Notes under the pieces: model-generated
Seen by the model: only the letters and a program-made list of their open reading frames with translations
Database searches by the model: none
Told to the model about the DNA's origin: nothing
Shown here: in pieces, positions 51,950-60,761 of the stretch
How the letters are laid out: each line of letters starts with the position of its first letter
Numbering within the stretch: position 1 is the stretch's first letter
NCBI GenBank assembly: GCA_027488845.1
Contig: JAIYBC010000065.1
Location: forward strand, 88,838-152,837
Reading direction: 5' to 3'
Origin: Verrucomicrobiales bacterium
GTDB taxonomy: Bacteria > Verrucomicrobiota > Verrucomicrobiia > Limisphaerales > UBA9464
DNA length: 64,000 nt
Position numbers and translations under genes: made by a program

Positions 51950-53044
51950 TCATCCGCGGGCCGCAAACGGCAGCGTCACCACCGTCGCCGCGATCTCCCC
52001 GGTGGCGGTCCGTACCGTGAGCGCCGTTCCCGGGGTGTTGCACTCGCGCCGGACATAGCCGAGTGCCACCGGGCCCGCGGTCGGCGACCGGACCACGCTG
52101 GTCAGGTAGCCCACCTCGCGTCCCTCCTTGAGGAGGCGGTCGCCCTTGGCGGGCAGGTTCGCCGGATCGCCCTCCAGGCGGATCCCGCGCAGGGCCTTGG
52201 CCACCTGGCCGTAGGTGCGCAGGCGCGCGATCGTTTCCTGGCCGATGTAGCAGCCCTTGCTGTAGCTGATCCCGTCGCGGTCCAAGCCGGCCTCGGGCGG
52301 CAGGTTGGACTCGTCCATGTCCACCCCGAACCGCGGGATCCCGGCCTCCACGCGCGCCAGGTCCAGGGCGCTCCATCCGACCGCTCGTCCGCCTTCCTGC
52401 CGTGCCGCCAGCAACAGCCGGTCGAAGACCATCGCCATCGCGTCGGAAGGGACGAAGAGGTCGAAGCCGTCCCCACCGGTCCGGGAACAGCGGGCGAGGT
52501 AGAGGTCCCCGATCGCCGGCTCGGACACATGACGGACGGCATGGGGCGCCCCGGGGATCTCCAGTCCCACGCCCAGCTTCGCCGGCAGCCGCGCCGCCAA
52601 CGGTCCCTGGATCGAGATCAGGCCGTAGTAGGGCGCCACGTCCACGACCTGGACGTCGTCGGCCACGATGTGGTGGTCGAACCGCGCCTGGAGCATCGGA
52701 ATCAGCCCCGGTTCGACGTCGAGCAGAAGTTCCTGCGCGAGGGCGTAGACGTTCACGTCGGCCTGGAGCTTCCCCTTGGGCGAGGTGAAGGCCGCGTAGC
52801 AGCCGTCGCCGGTCTTCAGCCGCTGGATGTCGTTGGTCACCTGCCCGTGCAGCAGCCGCACCCGGTCCGCGCCGGTCAGGCAGAGGCGTCCACGGAAGGA
52901 GAGGTCGATGATGCCGACCGTGTGGCCCAGCGCGGCATGCTCGGCCGCGGGATCGCCGTAGTCGGCGACCGCCTCCATGCCGACGAGTTCGGTGAACCGG
53001 GCCCCCAGCTCCGAATGGACTTCACGCAACGACAGCGGACTCAT
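51950..53044 (-). CDS. ygfZ: YgfZ/GcvT-like folate-binding protein
   Basis: 364 residues from the ATG complement at 53042-53044. The N-terminal GcvT-type folate-binding domain has VGIIDLSFRGRLCLTGADR. The YgfZ signature K-G-C-Y-x-G-Q-E appears as SKGCYIGQETIARLRTYGQ near 255-275, with the redox-sensitive Cys. YgfZ-type proteins assist Fe-S cluster enzymes such as MiaB in a folate-dependent way. A true aminomethyltransferase is less likely because of this signature. The next desulfurase gene is 3 kb away and not in the same operon. Repeat copy C lies upstream. Confidence 0.85.
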   Translation of the reverse strand: MSPLSLREVHSELGARFTELVGMEAVADYGDPAAEHAALGHTVGIIDLSFRGRLCLTGADRVRLLHGQVTNDIQRLKTGDGCYAAFTSPKGKLQADVNVYALAQELLLDVEPGLIPMLQARFDHHIVADDVQVVDVAPYYGLISIQGPLAARLPAKLGVGLEIPGAPHAVRHVSEPAIGDLYLARCSRTGGDGFDLFVPSDAMAMVFDRLLLAARQEGGRAVGWSALDLARVEAGIPRFGVDMDESNLPPEAGLDRDGISYSKGCYIGQETIARLRTYGQVAKALRGIRLEGDPANLPAKGDRLLKEGREVGYLTSVVRSPTAGPVALGYVRRECNTPGTALTVRTATGEIAATVVTLPFAARG

Positions 53045-53180
53045 GCGGCCGCACCCTAGTCCAAGAGCGCGGTCGGCCCAAGCTCCCCGCGAGATCGGAG
53101 AGCCGGGAGCAGCGGGCCCGGAAAATGGCGCGGCCCGATCCCTCATCCCGGAGTTGGAAGCGCGAATCCGTAGACCTGCC

Positions 53181-53215
53181 GGAAATCGGAAATCGAGAAT
53201 CAGGAATCCCGAATG
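53181..53215 (-). repeat. Intergenic repeat, copy C (core only, minus orientation)
   Basis: Read on the minus strand from 53215, this aligns with the 32-base GATT-rich core at 50159 and 57035 (CATTCG, then GATT-containing units about 8 bases apart). It lies in the 179-base gap upstream of the ygfZ-like gene and points toward it. The later blocks of copies A and B are not convincingly present. Confidence 0.55.
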
Positions 53216-53223
53216 GCAGACGC

Positions 53224-53712
53224 CTACGGTTTCGCCGCCGACGAAGTGTGGTCCTGGAGGATGCGCCAGCCGTCGGGTCCGCGTCGCAGGGTCAGGGTGA
53301 AGAGGCCGTTGGGGGAGTCCTTCTCGCGGACCAGCCGCCATCGGCCGAAGACCACCGCGCCGTCGGATCCCATCGGCGTGATCTCGAGGTCGGAAAAGGT
53401 CAGCGTGCCCATCGCCGCGGAGTCGGGGTAGCCCTTCCGGTAGCGCTCCAGGGTGGCCTTCCAGCCGCGGGTGACGTCCCCGCCCGACGCGAAGCGCAGC
53501 GCCTCGGACGGTTCGTAGGCCGACATGAAGCCCTCGATGTCCCCCCGGTTCCAGGCCGCGGCCTGCTTCCTCAAGGTATCCGTGATCGCGGCGATGCCCG
53601 ATCCGGGAAACGGGGATTCTGGAGCGGAGATCCGGCAGCCGGCCACCGCGACGGAAAGGAGGATCGGCAGAAGGAGACCCAGTGGCCGGGTGGGACGTTC
53701 GGCGACGTTCAT
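53224..53712 (-). CDS. NTF2-like (SnoaL/DUF4440) lipoprotein
   Basis: 162 residues from the ATG complement at 53710-53712. A lipoprotein signal (LGLLLPILLSVAVAGC) precedes a single NTF2-like domain: ITDTLRKQAAAWNRGDIEGF, then FASGGDVTRGWKATLERYR, GTLTFSDLEITPMGSDGAVV and FTLTLRRGPDGWRILQDHTS. This is the DUF4440/YybH-like type. The fold supports enzymes, binding proteins and immunity proteins; nothing here fixes a role. It lies between the ygfZ-like and cytochrome genes on the same strand but with gaps of 119-179 bases, so it is probably a separate unit. Confidence 0.8.
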   Translation of the reverse strand: MNVAERPTRPLGLLLPILLSVAVAGCRISAPESPFPGSGIAAITDTLRKQAAAWNRGDIEGFMSAYEPSEALRFASGGDVTRGWKATLERYRKGYPDSAAMGTLTFSDLEITPMGSDGAVVFGRWRLVREKDSPNGLFTLTLRRGPDGWRILQDHTSSAAKP

Positions 53713-53831
53713 GGACCGCAATTGGGGCCGGGCTCCTGTGGAAGGGCGAGCGCGAAACGGAAAACGCCGGAGGGTTTGGACCCTGCCGGCGGTGGACGAC
53801 GGAGCGGCCGCGGCCGCGGAACGGGTGCCGG

Positions 53832-54221
53832 TTACTTGGCGCCCTGGTCGATCCAGGCGCGCAGCAGGCCGACCTCCTCCTTGCTGAAGGCCTGGCCCTT
53901 GCCCTCGGGCGGCATGGCCTCGTCCTCGACGAGCCGGGCGACGCTGGCGACGAGCGCGCTCTTGCCGCTGTTGCCCTTTTCGATGCCGGAGCCGTTCTCG
54001 CCGCCCTTGAGGGTGGCCTCGAGGGAATCGACCCGGAGCTTGCCCTTCTGCTTCTCGGCGCCGTGGCACTTGAAGCAGGAACGTTCGAACAGGGGCTTGA
54101 TGTCCTTCTCGAAGGTCACGCCCTTTTTGTCCGAGGCCGGCGGCAGCTTGCTGGCGTCGAACTCGGCCACGACGGGAAGGGCGGCGGCGATGGCGGCGGC
54201 GAGGGTGAGGATGCGTTTCAT
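53832..54221 (-). CDS. Small exported cytochrome c (planctomycete PSC1 type)
   Basis: 129 residues from the ATG complement at 54219-54221, which gives the signal MKRILTLAAAIAAALPVVA. One heme motif, CFKCHGAEKQKGKLRVDS, is near residue 56, and the likely axial Met is in EDEAMPPEGKG. This is the free-standing form of the domain found at the N terminus of the DUF1549 protein at the window start. It is probably a periplasmic electron carrier. It is divergent from the acyltransferase gene. Confidence 0.9.
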   Translation of the reverse strand: MKRILTLAAAIAAALPVVAEFDASKLPPASDKKGVTFEKDIKPLFERSCFKCHGAEKQKGKLRVDSLEATLKGGENGSGIEKGNSGKSALVASVARLVEDEAMPPEGKGQAFSKEEVGLLRAWIDQGAK

Positions 54222-54392
54222 GGGATGCAGGCCTGTACGAATTCTTGGTTGCCGAAAATGCGCCGGCAACGTGCTTTCGGACGCGGCGAGGGTCAAAACG
54301 ATTCAGGTGTCCTTGGATTCCTGAGCCCAGGGAACGGTTTCCGGGGTTTCACCGGCCCGACATCGTCCTGTCACCTGCACTGGGGATTCCCT

Positions 54393-55193
54393 ATGTCGAC
54401 GGAGGAAAACGACCCCATGAATCCGACCACCGCCGATCGGGAAACCCCGATCCTGACTCCCGTTGCCGAAGTCCGGCAGGAGGCGCGCTACCGACTCCGG
54501 CTCGCCCGGAATGCGGAAGACATCCGGTCCGCGCAGCTGCTCCGCTTCATGGTCTTCAACCTCGAGCTCCGAGAGGGACTCGAATCCAGCTACAACACCC
54601 TTCTCGACGCCGACCGCTTCGACCCCGTCTGCGACCACCTGCTCGTCGAGACCGCCGCCGGCGACGTCGTGGGGACCTACCGTCTGCAGACCGGCACCGC
54701 CGCCGGCCTGAACCACGGCTACTACTCCGAACAGGAGTTCGACTTCGCCCCCTTCGCCTCCATGCGCGCCGGCATGGTCGAACTCGGCCGGGCCTGCGTG
54801 CATGCCGACCACCGCAACTTCGCCGTGCTGAACCTGCTCTGGCGCGGCATCGCCCGGTACGCCCGCGAACGCGGCGCACGCTGGCTCATCGGATGCAGCT
54901 CGCTGACCAGCCAGGATCCCGCCGTCGGTGCCGCGGCCTACCACCAGCTTGCCGCCCACCTGGTCCCGATGGAACTGCGGACCCGGCCGACCGCCCTGTT
55001 CGTGTGCCCCATGGACGCCGTCGCCCCGGTCGCCCCGAACATCCCGCGGCTGCTCACCGGCTACCTCGCCGTCGGGGCGAAGATCTGCGGCGAACCCGCG
55101 CTCGACCGCGAGTTCAAGACGATCGACTTCCTCACCCTCATGGACCTCGACTCGCTCCCTCCGCGGGTCGGTGCCCGGTTCTTCGGGGAGTAG
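54393..55193 (+). CDS. OlsB-like GNAT N-acyltransferase (ornithine lipid type)
   Basis: 266 residues from the ATG at 54393; the open frame upstream is antisense to the cytochrome gene. It resembles acyl-ACP-dependent acyltransferases of the OlsB/Acetyltransf_5 type: LLRFMVFNLELREGL, FDPVCDHLLVETAAGDVVGT, YSEQEFDF, ELGRACVHADHRNFAVL and LIGCSSLTSQDPAVGAAAY. OlsB adds a 3-hydroxyacyl chain to ornithine, the first step of ornithine-lipid synthesis. No OlsA partner is adjacent, so the final lipid, or another aminolipid, is uncertain. Confidence 0.85.
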   Translation: MSTEENDPMNPTTADRETPILTPVAEVRQEARYRLRLARNAEDIRSAQLLRFMVFNLELREGLESSYNTLLDADRFDPVCDHLLVETAAGDVVGTYRLQTGTAAGLNHGYYSEQEFDFAPFASMRAGMVELGRACVHADHRNFAVLNLLWRGIARYARERGARWLIGCSSLTSQDPAVGAAAYHQLAAHLVPMELRTRPTALFVCPMDAVAPVAPNIPRLLTGYLAVGAKICGEPALDREFKTIDFLTLMDLDSLPPRVGARFFGE

Positions 55194-55219
55194 CGCACGC
55201 TCCGCCGGCGGATTCCCCA

Positions 55220-56950
55220 TCAACGGGATTCCCGGGCCTCGAGGAACCGCTTCAGTTCCGAGGCCATCGTCCCGCCGAAACCCGGCACCTGCTCGATCTC
55301 CTGGATGGAGGCGAGCCGCAGGCGCTGCACCGAACCGAACCGTCGCAGCAACGCCTTCTTCCGCGAATCCCCGATGCCGGGGAACTCGTCGAGGATGCTC
55401 TCGCTGATCTTCTTCAGCCGCAGCTGGGCGTTGTAGGTGTTGGCGAAACGGTGGGCCTCGTCCCGCACCCGTTGCAGCAGCTTCACCGCCGCGCTGTCCA
55501 ACCCCGGCCTCAACGGCGCCTTCTCGCCCGGCAGGTGGATCTCCTCGAACTCCTTCGCGAGTCCGAGGATGGGAATGCGCGAAAGCCCCAGCTTCGCCAA
55601 CTCCGCGCAGGCGGCGTTGAGCTGGCCCTTCCCGCCGTCGATCAGGATCAGGTCCGGCAGCCGGGGGCCGCCCGGTGGACGCGGAACCCAGGGCGCTTCC
55701 AGCTCGGTGGAGGACGCGGCATCGGGATCCGGGAACTCCCCGTCCTCCTCAAGGGCTTCCCCGGCCGCCGGTGGCCCGCCCGGAACCCGCGCCGCGGCAT
55801 CGGTCATCGGACCCGCCTTCGCGCCACGATGGGAACGGGAGACGTCGTCGATCGCCCGCTGCAACGCCTCCGGCGCGGCCTCGCCGCCGTCGTCCGCCCC
55901 GCCGGCCGATCCCCGAACCTCGCCCAGGAGACGGCCATAGCGCCGACGGACCGTCTCCGCCATCGATGCGAAGTCGTCCTGGGCGGTGACGGTCTTCATG
56001 CGGAACCGCCGGTAGTTGGCGCGGTCCGGACGCCCGTGCCAGAAGCTGACCATGGAGGACACGATGAAGGTCCCGCTGATGTTGGAGATGTCGAAGCCCT
56101 CGATGCGCGCGGGCGGCTCGGCGAGCCCGAGCACGCGTGCCAGTTCGCGCAGGTCGGACTCGGGGTTGATCGCCACCGGCAGCTTGTAGGGGATGCGCTC
56201 GAACTTCTCGGTCTTGAGCGTGGTGCGCTTGAGGTCCTCGAGCGCGTCGCGGAGCTGGGCGGCCTTCTCGAACTCGAGGTTCGCGGCGGCCTTCCGCATC
56301 TCGGCCTCCAGCTCGTGCCTCAGCCCCTCCGTCTGGCCCTGCAGGAACTCGATGCCGGCCTTCACCTGCTCCAGGTACTGTTCCCGGGAGACGTTCCCGA
56401 TGCAGGGCGCGGTGCAGTGCTGCAGGTTGCCGTACAGGCAGTGCTTGTAGTCCGACTCGCCGGGCGTCAGCGGACGGCAGCCCCGCAGCTTGAACTTCCG
56501 CCGCATCAGCGTGAGCGCGCGCCGCACGCTTCCGGAATGGGCGAACGGACCGAAGTAGATGCAGCCGTCGTCCTTCCGCAGCCGGGTGAGGGTGAAGCGC
56601 GGGATCGGGTCCTGGAGGTTGACCTTCAGCAGGAGGAAGCGCTTGTCGTCCTTGAGGTCGATGTTGAAGCGCGGCTGGAAGTCCTTCACCAGCTTCGACT
56701 CCAGGAGCAGCGATTCCGGCTCGTTCCGGACCACGTGCCAATCGAAGTCGTGGATGGCGTCGACCAGGGCGTTGAACTTCAGGTCCCAGCCCATGCGGCG
56801 GGACGGGTGGAAGTACTGCGAGACGCGTTTGCGCAGGTCGCGGGCCTTGCCGACGTAGATCACCGTGCCGAAGCGGTCCTTGTGCAGGTACACGCCGGGC
56901 CGGTGGGGCACTTGGGAAAGCTTGTTCCGGATGTGGTCGGAGATCGGCAT
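55220..56950 (-). CDS. uvrC: Excinuclease ABC subunit C
   Basis: 576 residues from the ATG complement at 56948-56950. The GIY-YIG nuclease starts RPGVYLHKDRFGTVIYVGKA. The Cys cluster CLYGNLQHCTAPC is followed by the UVR motif (LEFEKAAQLRDALEDL). The RNase H-like nuclease keeps GFDISN, a following DD, LILIDGGKGQ and RDEAHRFAN, and two helix-hairpin-helix motifs close the protein (ILDEFPGIGDSRKKALLRRF). A low-complexity acidic/Pro/Ala-rich insert of about 80 residues, at about 345-425, splits the RNase H-like domain between its second and third acidic motifs. UvrC makes the two incisions of nucleotide excision repair. The gene is divergent from the small Cys-rich protein gene. Confidence 0.95.
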   Translation of the reverse strand: MPISDHIRNKLSQVPHRPGVYLHKDRFGTVIYVGKARDLRKRVSQYFHPSRRMGWDLKFNALVDAIHDFDWHVVRNEPESLLLESKLVKDFQPRFNIDLKDDKRFLLLKVNLQDPIPRFTLTRLRKDDGCIYFGPFAHSGSVRRALTLMRRKFKLRGCRPLTPGESDYKHCLYGNLQHCTAPCIGNVSREQYLEQVKAGIEFLQGQTEGLRHELEAEMRKAAANLEFEKAAQLRDALEDLKRTTLKTEKFERIPYKLPVAINPESDLRELARVLGLAEPPARIEGFDISNISGTFIVSSMVSFWHGRPDRANYRRFRMKTVTAQDDFASMAETVRRRYGRLLGEVRGSAGGADDGGEAAPEALQRAIDDVSRSHRGAKAGPMTDAAARVPGGPPAAGEALEEDGEFPDPDAASSTELEAPWVPRPPGGPRLPDLILIDGGKGQLNAACAELAKLGLSRIPILGLAKEFEEIHLPGEKAPLRPGLDSAAVKLLQRVRDEAHRFANTYNAQLRLKKISESILDEFPGIGDSRKKALLRRFGSVQRLRLASIQEIEQVPGFGGTMASELKRFLEARESR

Positions 56951-57034
56951 GGGCCGGACTGGAAGCCTACCGGTGACGTGGCATTCCGCAAAGGCCGGCG
57001 AAGCAGAAGGGACCGGCCCGCCTGGGGGCCCAGA

Positions 57035-57253
57035 CATTCGCGATTCGGGATCTCCGATTCGTGATTTCTGCGAGTAGCTGCGGCTGCCAAGCCGCGGTCT
57101 GCCATCATGTTCCGATTCCCGATCCACGAACCCCGAATGGATCGAAGCAGAATGGATCGACACGCCTGGGCGACAAGCTGCCTCCCGCCGGAATCGTGGG
57201 GCCTTGTCTGCGGCTTGCGTGTGTGGCTGCGCCGGGGCATTTTGGACATCGGC
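57035..57253 (+). repeat. Intergenic repeat, copy B
   Basis: This element carries the same ordered blocks as copy A: the 32-base GATT-rich core at 57035-57066, AGCCGCGGTCTGC at 57090-57102, TTCCCGATCC, GGGGCCTTGT at 57198-57207 and GGGGCATTTTGG near 57235. It is shorter than copy A between the second and last blocks. It fills most of the 323-base gap between uvrC and the small exported protein gene and reads toward the latter. No other feature was found in this gap. Confidence 0.7.
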
Positions 57254-57273
57254 TCTCCGCCTCTTCCTCCACC

Positions 57274-57561
57274 ATGAAGCGTCTCCTCCCCCTCGTCGCC
57301 GCCCTCGCCTTCGTCCCCCTCCTGTCCGCCGCCGACAAGGACAAGAAGCCCGAACCCAAGGCCAAGCCGTATCCCTTGGACAAGTGCCTGGTGTCGGACG
57401 AGAAGTTCGAGGGTTCCGACATGAAGCCCTACGAACTGGTCGTCGACGGCCAGACGGTGAAGCTCTGCTGCAAGAGCTGCCTCAAGGACTTCAACAAGGA
57501 GAAGGCGACCTACATGAAGAAGCTGAGCGACGAGGCGGGCAAGAAGCCGAAGGTGAAGTGA
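57274..57561 (+). CDS. Small exported Cys-rich protein, YHS/TRASH-like
   Basis: 95 residues: a signal peptide (LLPLVAALAFVPLLSAA), a short Lys/Pro linker, and a 60-residue domain starting YPLDKCLVSDEKF and containing VKLCCKSCLKDFNKEK. The spacing of Cys residues (one, then CCxxC) resembles YHS/TRASH-type metal-binding domains, and similar small exported proteins recur in Verrucomicrobiota. A role in binding copper or another soft metal outside the cytoplasm is an inference. It is preceded by repeat copy B and followed by a separately read haloperoxidase gene. Confidence 0.75.
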   Translation: MKRLLPLVAALAFVPLLSAADKDKKPEPKAKPYPLDKCLVSDEKFEGSDMKPYELVVDGQTVKLCCKSCLKDFNKEKATYMKKLSDEAGKKPKVK

Positions 57562-57695
57562 CGGCAAAGGTCGCCGATTCCGCTGGCCGAAATCCACCCC
57601 TGCCCGCGGCCGGTTCACCACCCTGTGCCAGCAGGTGGTCCCGCCGTTTCGTTTTACTGTGACTCCCGGAACGTTTTTCCGATAGGGAAGACGTG

Positions 57696-59768
57696 ATGCT
57701 CTCGAACACCAAGGGCTCCGGGTGGATCCGGCCCCTCCTGCGCCTGGCCTGCGTCTGGGTGCCCCTCGTCGCCATCCGGATCCAGGCGGCCGATCCCACG
57801 GTGGCCCGCCTCTGGAACGAGTCGCTGCTCGACGCCATCCGCATCGACGTTCCCAACCCGCCGGTCCACGCGAGGAACCTCTTCTCGCTGTCGGTGGTGA
57901 TGTACGACGCCTGGGCGGCCTACGACCCCGTGGCGACGGGTTACGTCTACACCAACAAGCACACCGCCCCGGATGTCCAAGCCGCCCGTCGCGCCGCCAT
58001 CAGCCAGGCGGCCCATCGGATGTTGAGGTCCCGCTTCGCAAACGCCCTCCGGGGCACCAACACGCTGCCGGCGCTCGACCGCCGCATGCAGGAGCTGGGC
58101 TATCCGTTGGACACCACCGTCGACGATCCTTCGATCCCCCTCGGCCTGGGCAACCGGGTGTTCCAGGCGGTCAACGCCTTCTTCCTTTCGGATGGCTCCC
58201 GCGAGGCCGAGAGGTACGCCGACCGACCGCCTTCGGAGGGCGGATATGCGCCGGTCAACGGCCTCTCCCTCCTGATCGGCGTACCCGGCGCCTTGGCCTC
58301 CGACATCAACCGATGGCAGCCGATGGCCATCACCGACGCCGTCACCCAGAACGGAATTCCGGCGGATTCGATCCAGAAGTTCCAGGGCGCCCACTGGCGG
58401 GAGGTGCGGCCGTTTGCCTTGACGCGCGAAACACCGAACTCCGTCTGGATCGATCCCGGTCCTCCGCCGCGCTTCTGGGAATCCACCGACGCCTACGTCT
58501 CGAACGTGGTCGCCGTCCTCCGCGCGAGCCAGGAACTCGGGATCGGGGACGGCGTACGCATCGACATCTCCCCCGGCGCCCGGGGCAACAACCCGCTCGG
58601 TTCCAACTCGGGAACGGGACACCCGGTCAACCCCTTCACCGGACAACCGTATCCTCCCAACGTCGTCCTCCGCGGCGACTTCACCCGCATCCTCGCGGAA
58701 TACTGGGCCGATGGACCGCATTCGGAGACCCCGCCGGGACATTGGAACGTCATCGCCAACGAGATGCGGGACCATCCCGCGTTCCGCGCCCGCCTGGGTG
58801 GGACCGGTCCCGAGCTCGATCCGCTGGAATGGGACGTGAAGATGTACCTGGCCCTGAACGGTGCCGTGCATGACGCCGCCTGCGCCGCCTGGACGCTCAA
58901 GCGGGAGTACGACGGCTGGCGGCCGATCACCGTGATCCGCTTCATGGGAATGGTGGGCCAGCGGTCCGATCCCACGGACAAGGACACCTACTCCGAACTC
59001 GGGCTTCCATTGATCCCGGGGTTGATCGAGCGGACCACCAGGGGTTCCGTGGCGCCCGGTGGACGTCATGAAGGGCTTCCACCGGCGAAGATCGTCGCCC
59101 TGACCTGGCCGGAGCCCACCACGAATCGTCCGACCGCGGCGATTCCGGTCCGCTGGGGGCCCGCCGACTTCTGGTGGCCCTACCAGGCGAGGAACTTCGT
59201 GACGCCGGCGTTCCCCGGCTACGTTTCCGGCCACAGCACCTTCAGCCGGGCCGCGGCCGAGGTTCTGGCGGCGATGACGGGAACCCCGTTCTTCCCCGGC
59301 GGCGTCCACAGCGAGGTCTTCGGACAGAACGCCTTCCTCCGGACCGACGTGGGACCTTCCGAGACGGTGACTCTGGAATGGGCCACCTATTTCGACGCCG
59401 CCGACATGGCCGGCCAATCCCGGATCTGGGGTGGCATCCATCCGCCGGCGGACGATTTCCCGGGACGGATCGTCGGGGCCCAGGCCGGCCGAAGGGCGTG
59501 GACCAAGGCATTGACCCTTTTCGGAACCGGTGAGCGCCAAGCCGTCGCGGTCCGCGCGGCTATCGGGAAGCAGGCGCAGGTCCTCCATTTCCGCGTGGAG
59601 TCGGTGCCTGGCGCGTACTACCGACTGGAGAGGTCCGAGGCGTTGGACTCCGTGTTCGAGACGATCACGCAGGAGGCCGTCGCCGGTCCCGGAAACGAAC
59701 TCACGTTCACCTATCCCCTGCAGTCCACAGCCGGGTTCTTCCGGGTCGTGCGGGTTTCCGCCCCATGA
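57696..59768 (+). CDS. Exported vanadium-dependent haloperoxidase-like (PAP2 family) protein
   Basis: 690 residues from the ATG at 57696, with GGGAAG at 57685-57690 as a ribosome-binding site; the GTG directly before is an alternative. The signal is RLACVWVPLVAIRIQA. The phosphate/vanadate-binding motifs are YVSGHSTFSRAAAEVLAA (SGHS at about 511-514) and RIWGGIHPPADDFPGR with the second His. KREYDGWRPITVIRF contributes the first Lys/Arg block. A C-terminal beta segment of about 70 residues ends AGFFRVVRVSAP, a tail similar to that of the large modular protein. Members oxidise halides with peroxide or act as acid phosphatases. Halide use cannot be told from sequence. Confidence 0.85.
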   Translation: MLSNTKGSGWIRPLLRLACVWVPLVAIRIQAADPTVARLWNESLLDAIRIDVPNPPVHARNLFSLSVVMYDAWAAYDPVATGYVYTNKHTAPDVQAARRAAISQAAHRMLRSRFANALRGTNTLPALDRRMQELGYPLDTTVDDPSIPLGLGNRVFQAVNAFFLSDGSREAERYADRPPSEGGYAPVNGLSLLIGVPGALASDINRWQPMAITDAVTQNGIPADSIQKFQGAHWREVRPFALTRETPNSVWIDPGPPPRFWESTDAYVSNVVAVLRASQELGIGDGVRIDISPGARGNNPLGSNSGTGHPVNPFTGQPYPPNVVLRGDFTRILAEYWADGPHSETPPGHWNVIANEMRDHPAFRARLGGTGPELDPLEWDVKMYLALNGAVHDAACAAWTLKREYDGWRPITVIRFMGMVGQRSDPTDKDTYSELGLPLIPGLIERTTRGSVAPGGRHEGLPPAKIVALTWPEPTTNRPTAAIPVRWGPADFWWPYQARNFVTPAFPGYVSGHSTFSRAAAEVLAAMTGTPFFPGGVHSEVFGQNAFLRTDVGPSETVTLEWATYFDAADMAGQSRIWGGIHPPADDFPGRIVGAQAGRRAWTKALTLFGTGERQAVAVRAAIGKQAQVLHFRVESVPGAYYRLERSEALDSVFETITQEAVAGPGNELTFTYPLQSTAGFFRVVRVSAP

Positions 59769-59916
59769 AGCGCCCAGGCCGCCGGTGGAAAAACTCACCG
59801 GCCCGGCGCGGGAGCTCATGGACGGGCTGGCTTCCATGCGCTTCGATGGGGAATCCCCTTGAGACGGGTGGCGCATGGACCGTTTTCGCGCCTCCAACCT
59901 GTCCGGGACCGCACCC

Positions 59917-60672
59917 ATGAATCCGACCCGCACCTCCCAAAAGGCCTTCAAGAAGGGCTTCACCTTGATCGAGCTGCTGGTGGTGATCGCGATCATCGCG
60001 ATCCTCGCCGGGATGCTCCTGCCCGCCTTGGGCAAGGCCAAGAGCAAGGCCATCGTCACCAAGTGTTCCAGCAACCTCCGGAACCTGGGTCTCGCGATCC
60101 GGATCTACGGCGACGACAACCGGGACCAGTTGCCCGACTGCTCCGGCGCGGTGTGGCCATGGGACCTTCCGGCCCGTGCGGCGAACGCCTTCGTGCGCAA
60201 CGGCGGCCAACGCAACATCCTGTATTGCCCCGGGTTCGAGAAGCAGAACAACAACCAGCTCTGGAGCTTCACCACCGGTTCCACCAACGAGGTCGCCGGG
60301 GACAACGCCAGTGGCTACCGGGTGATCGGCTACGCGGTCGCCTTCAAGGGCGCCGGCCGCATCAGGGCGACGAACATCACCGAGAGCTTCAATCCGAAGC
60401 CCTACGTGGTCGGCGGACAGGAATTCGAACCGGGGCCGTCCTCCCGCGTCCTCGTCGCGGACGCCACCCTTTCCAACTCCGCCACGCGGACCGGTGCCAA
60501 CCGCAACTTCACCAAGGTGGACGGCGGATGGGCCGGACACAGCTCTGCGCATCTCAATGGAGCACTGCCTGCCGGCGGCAACCTGCTGATGCTCGACGGC
60601 CATTCCGAGTATCGGGCCTTCGCCCGCCAGGAGGTCCGGACCGACGGCTCAGCGCCCCATTTCTGGTGGTAA
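59917..60672 (+). CDS. Type II secretion pseudopilin-like protein (H-X9-DG family)
   Basis: 251 residues from the ATG at 59917; an ATG at 59875 is in frame, but the later start gives a normal short basic leader. Processing would occur in [14 protein letters not shown], with Glu at +5. [20 protein letters not shown] continues the conserved helix. A late block, [17 protein letters not shown], is close to the family's H-x9-DG motif but with a longer spacing. The gap from the haloperoxidase gene (148 bases) contains a 7-base-pair hairpin at 59781-59802 without a T-run. Confidence 0.88.
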   Translation: MNPTRTSQKAFKKGFTLIELLVVIAIIAILAGMLLPALGKAKSKAIVTKCSSNLRNLGLAIRIYGDDNRDQLPDCSGAVWPWDLPARAANAFVRNGGQRNILYCPGFEKQNNNQLWSFTTGSTNEVAGDNASGYRVIGYAVAFKGAGRIRATNITESFNPKPYVVGGQEFEPGPSSRVLVADATLSNSATRTGANRNFTKVDGGWAGHSSAHLNGALPAGGNLLMLDGHSEYRAFARQEVRTDGSAPHFWW

Positions 60673-60761
60673 CGCGGCTGTAGGGGTCGGGTTTTTCACG
60701 GCGGGGACAACCCTCGCTTCCCTTTGTCCAGGTCGCGACGTAGCGTGCCCGGGCAACGAGT

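Noticed and set aside
55665..55918. Intein or mobile insertion in uvrC
   Set aside because: No N-terminal Cys/Ser splice junction, no C-terminal HN motif, no homing-endonuclease sequence and no flanking direct repeats; it reads as a low-complexity loop.
59781..59802. Seven-base-pair hairpin after the haloperoxidase gene as an intrinsic terminator
   Set aside because: The stem is perfect, but no T-run follows, so it cannot be called a terminator on its own.
59859..59887. TTGAGA with 17-base spacing before the second pseudopilin
   Set aside because: The -10 position reads GTTTTC, which is too far from TATAAT to support a call.
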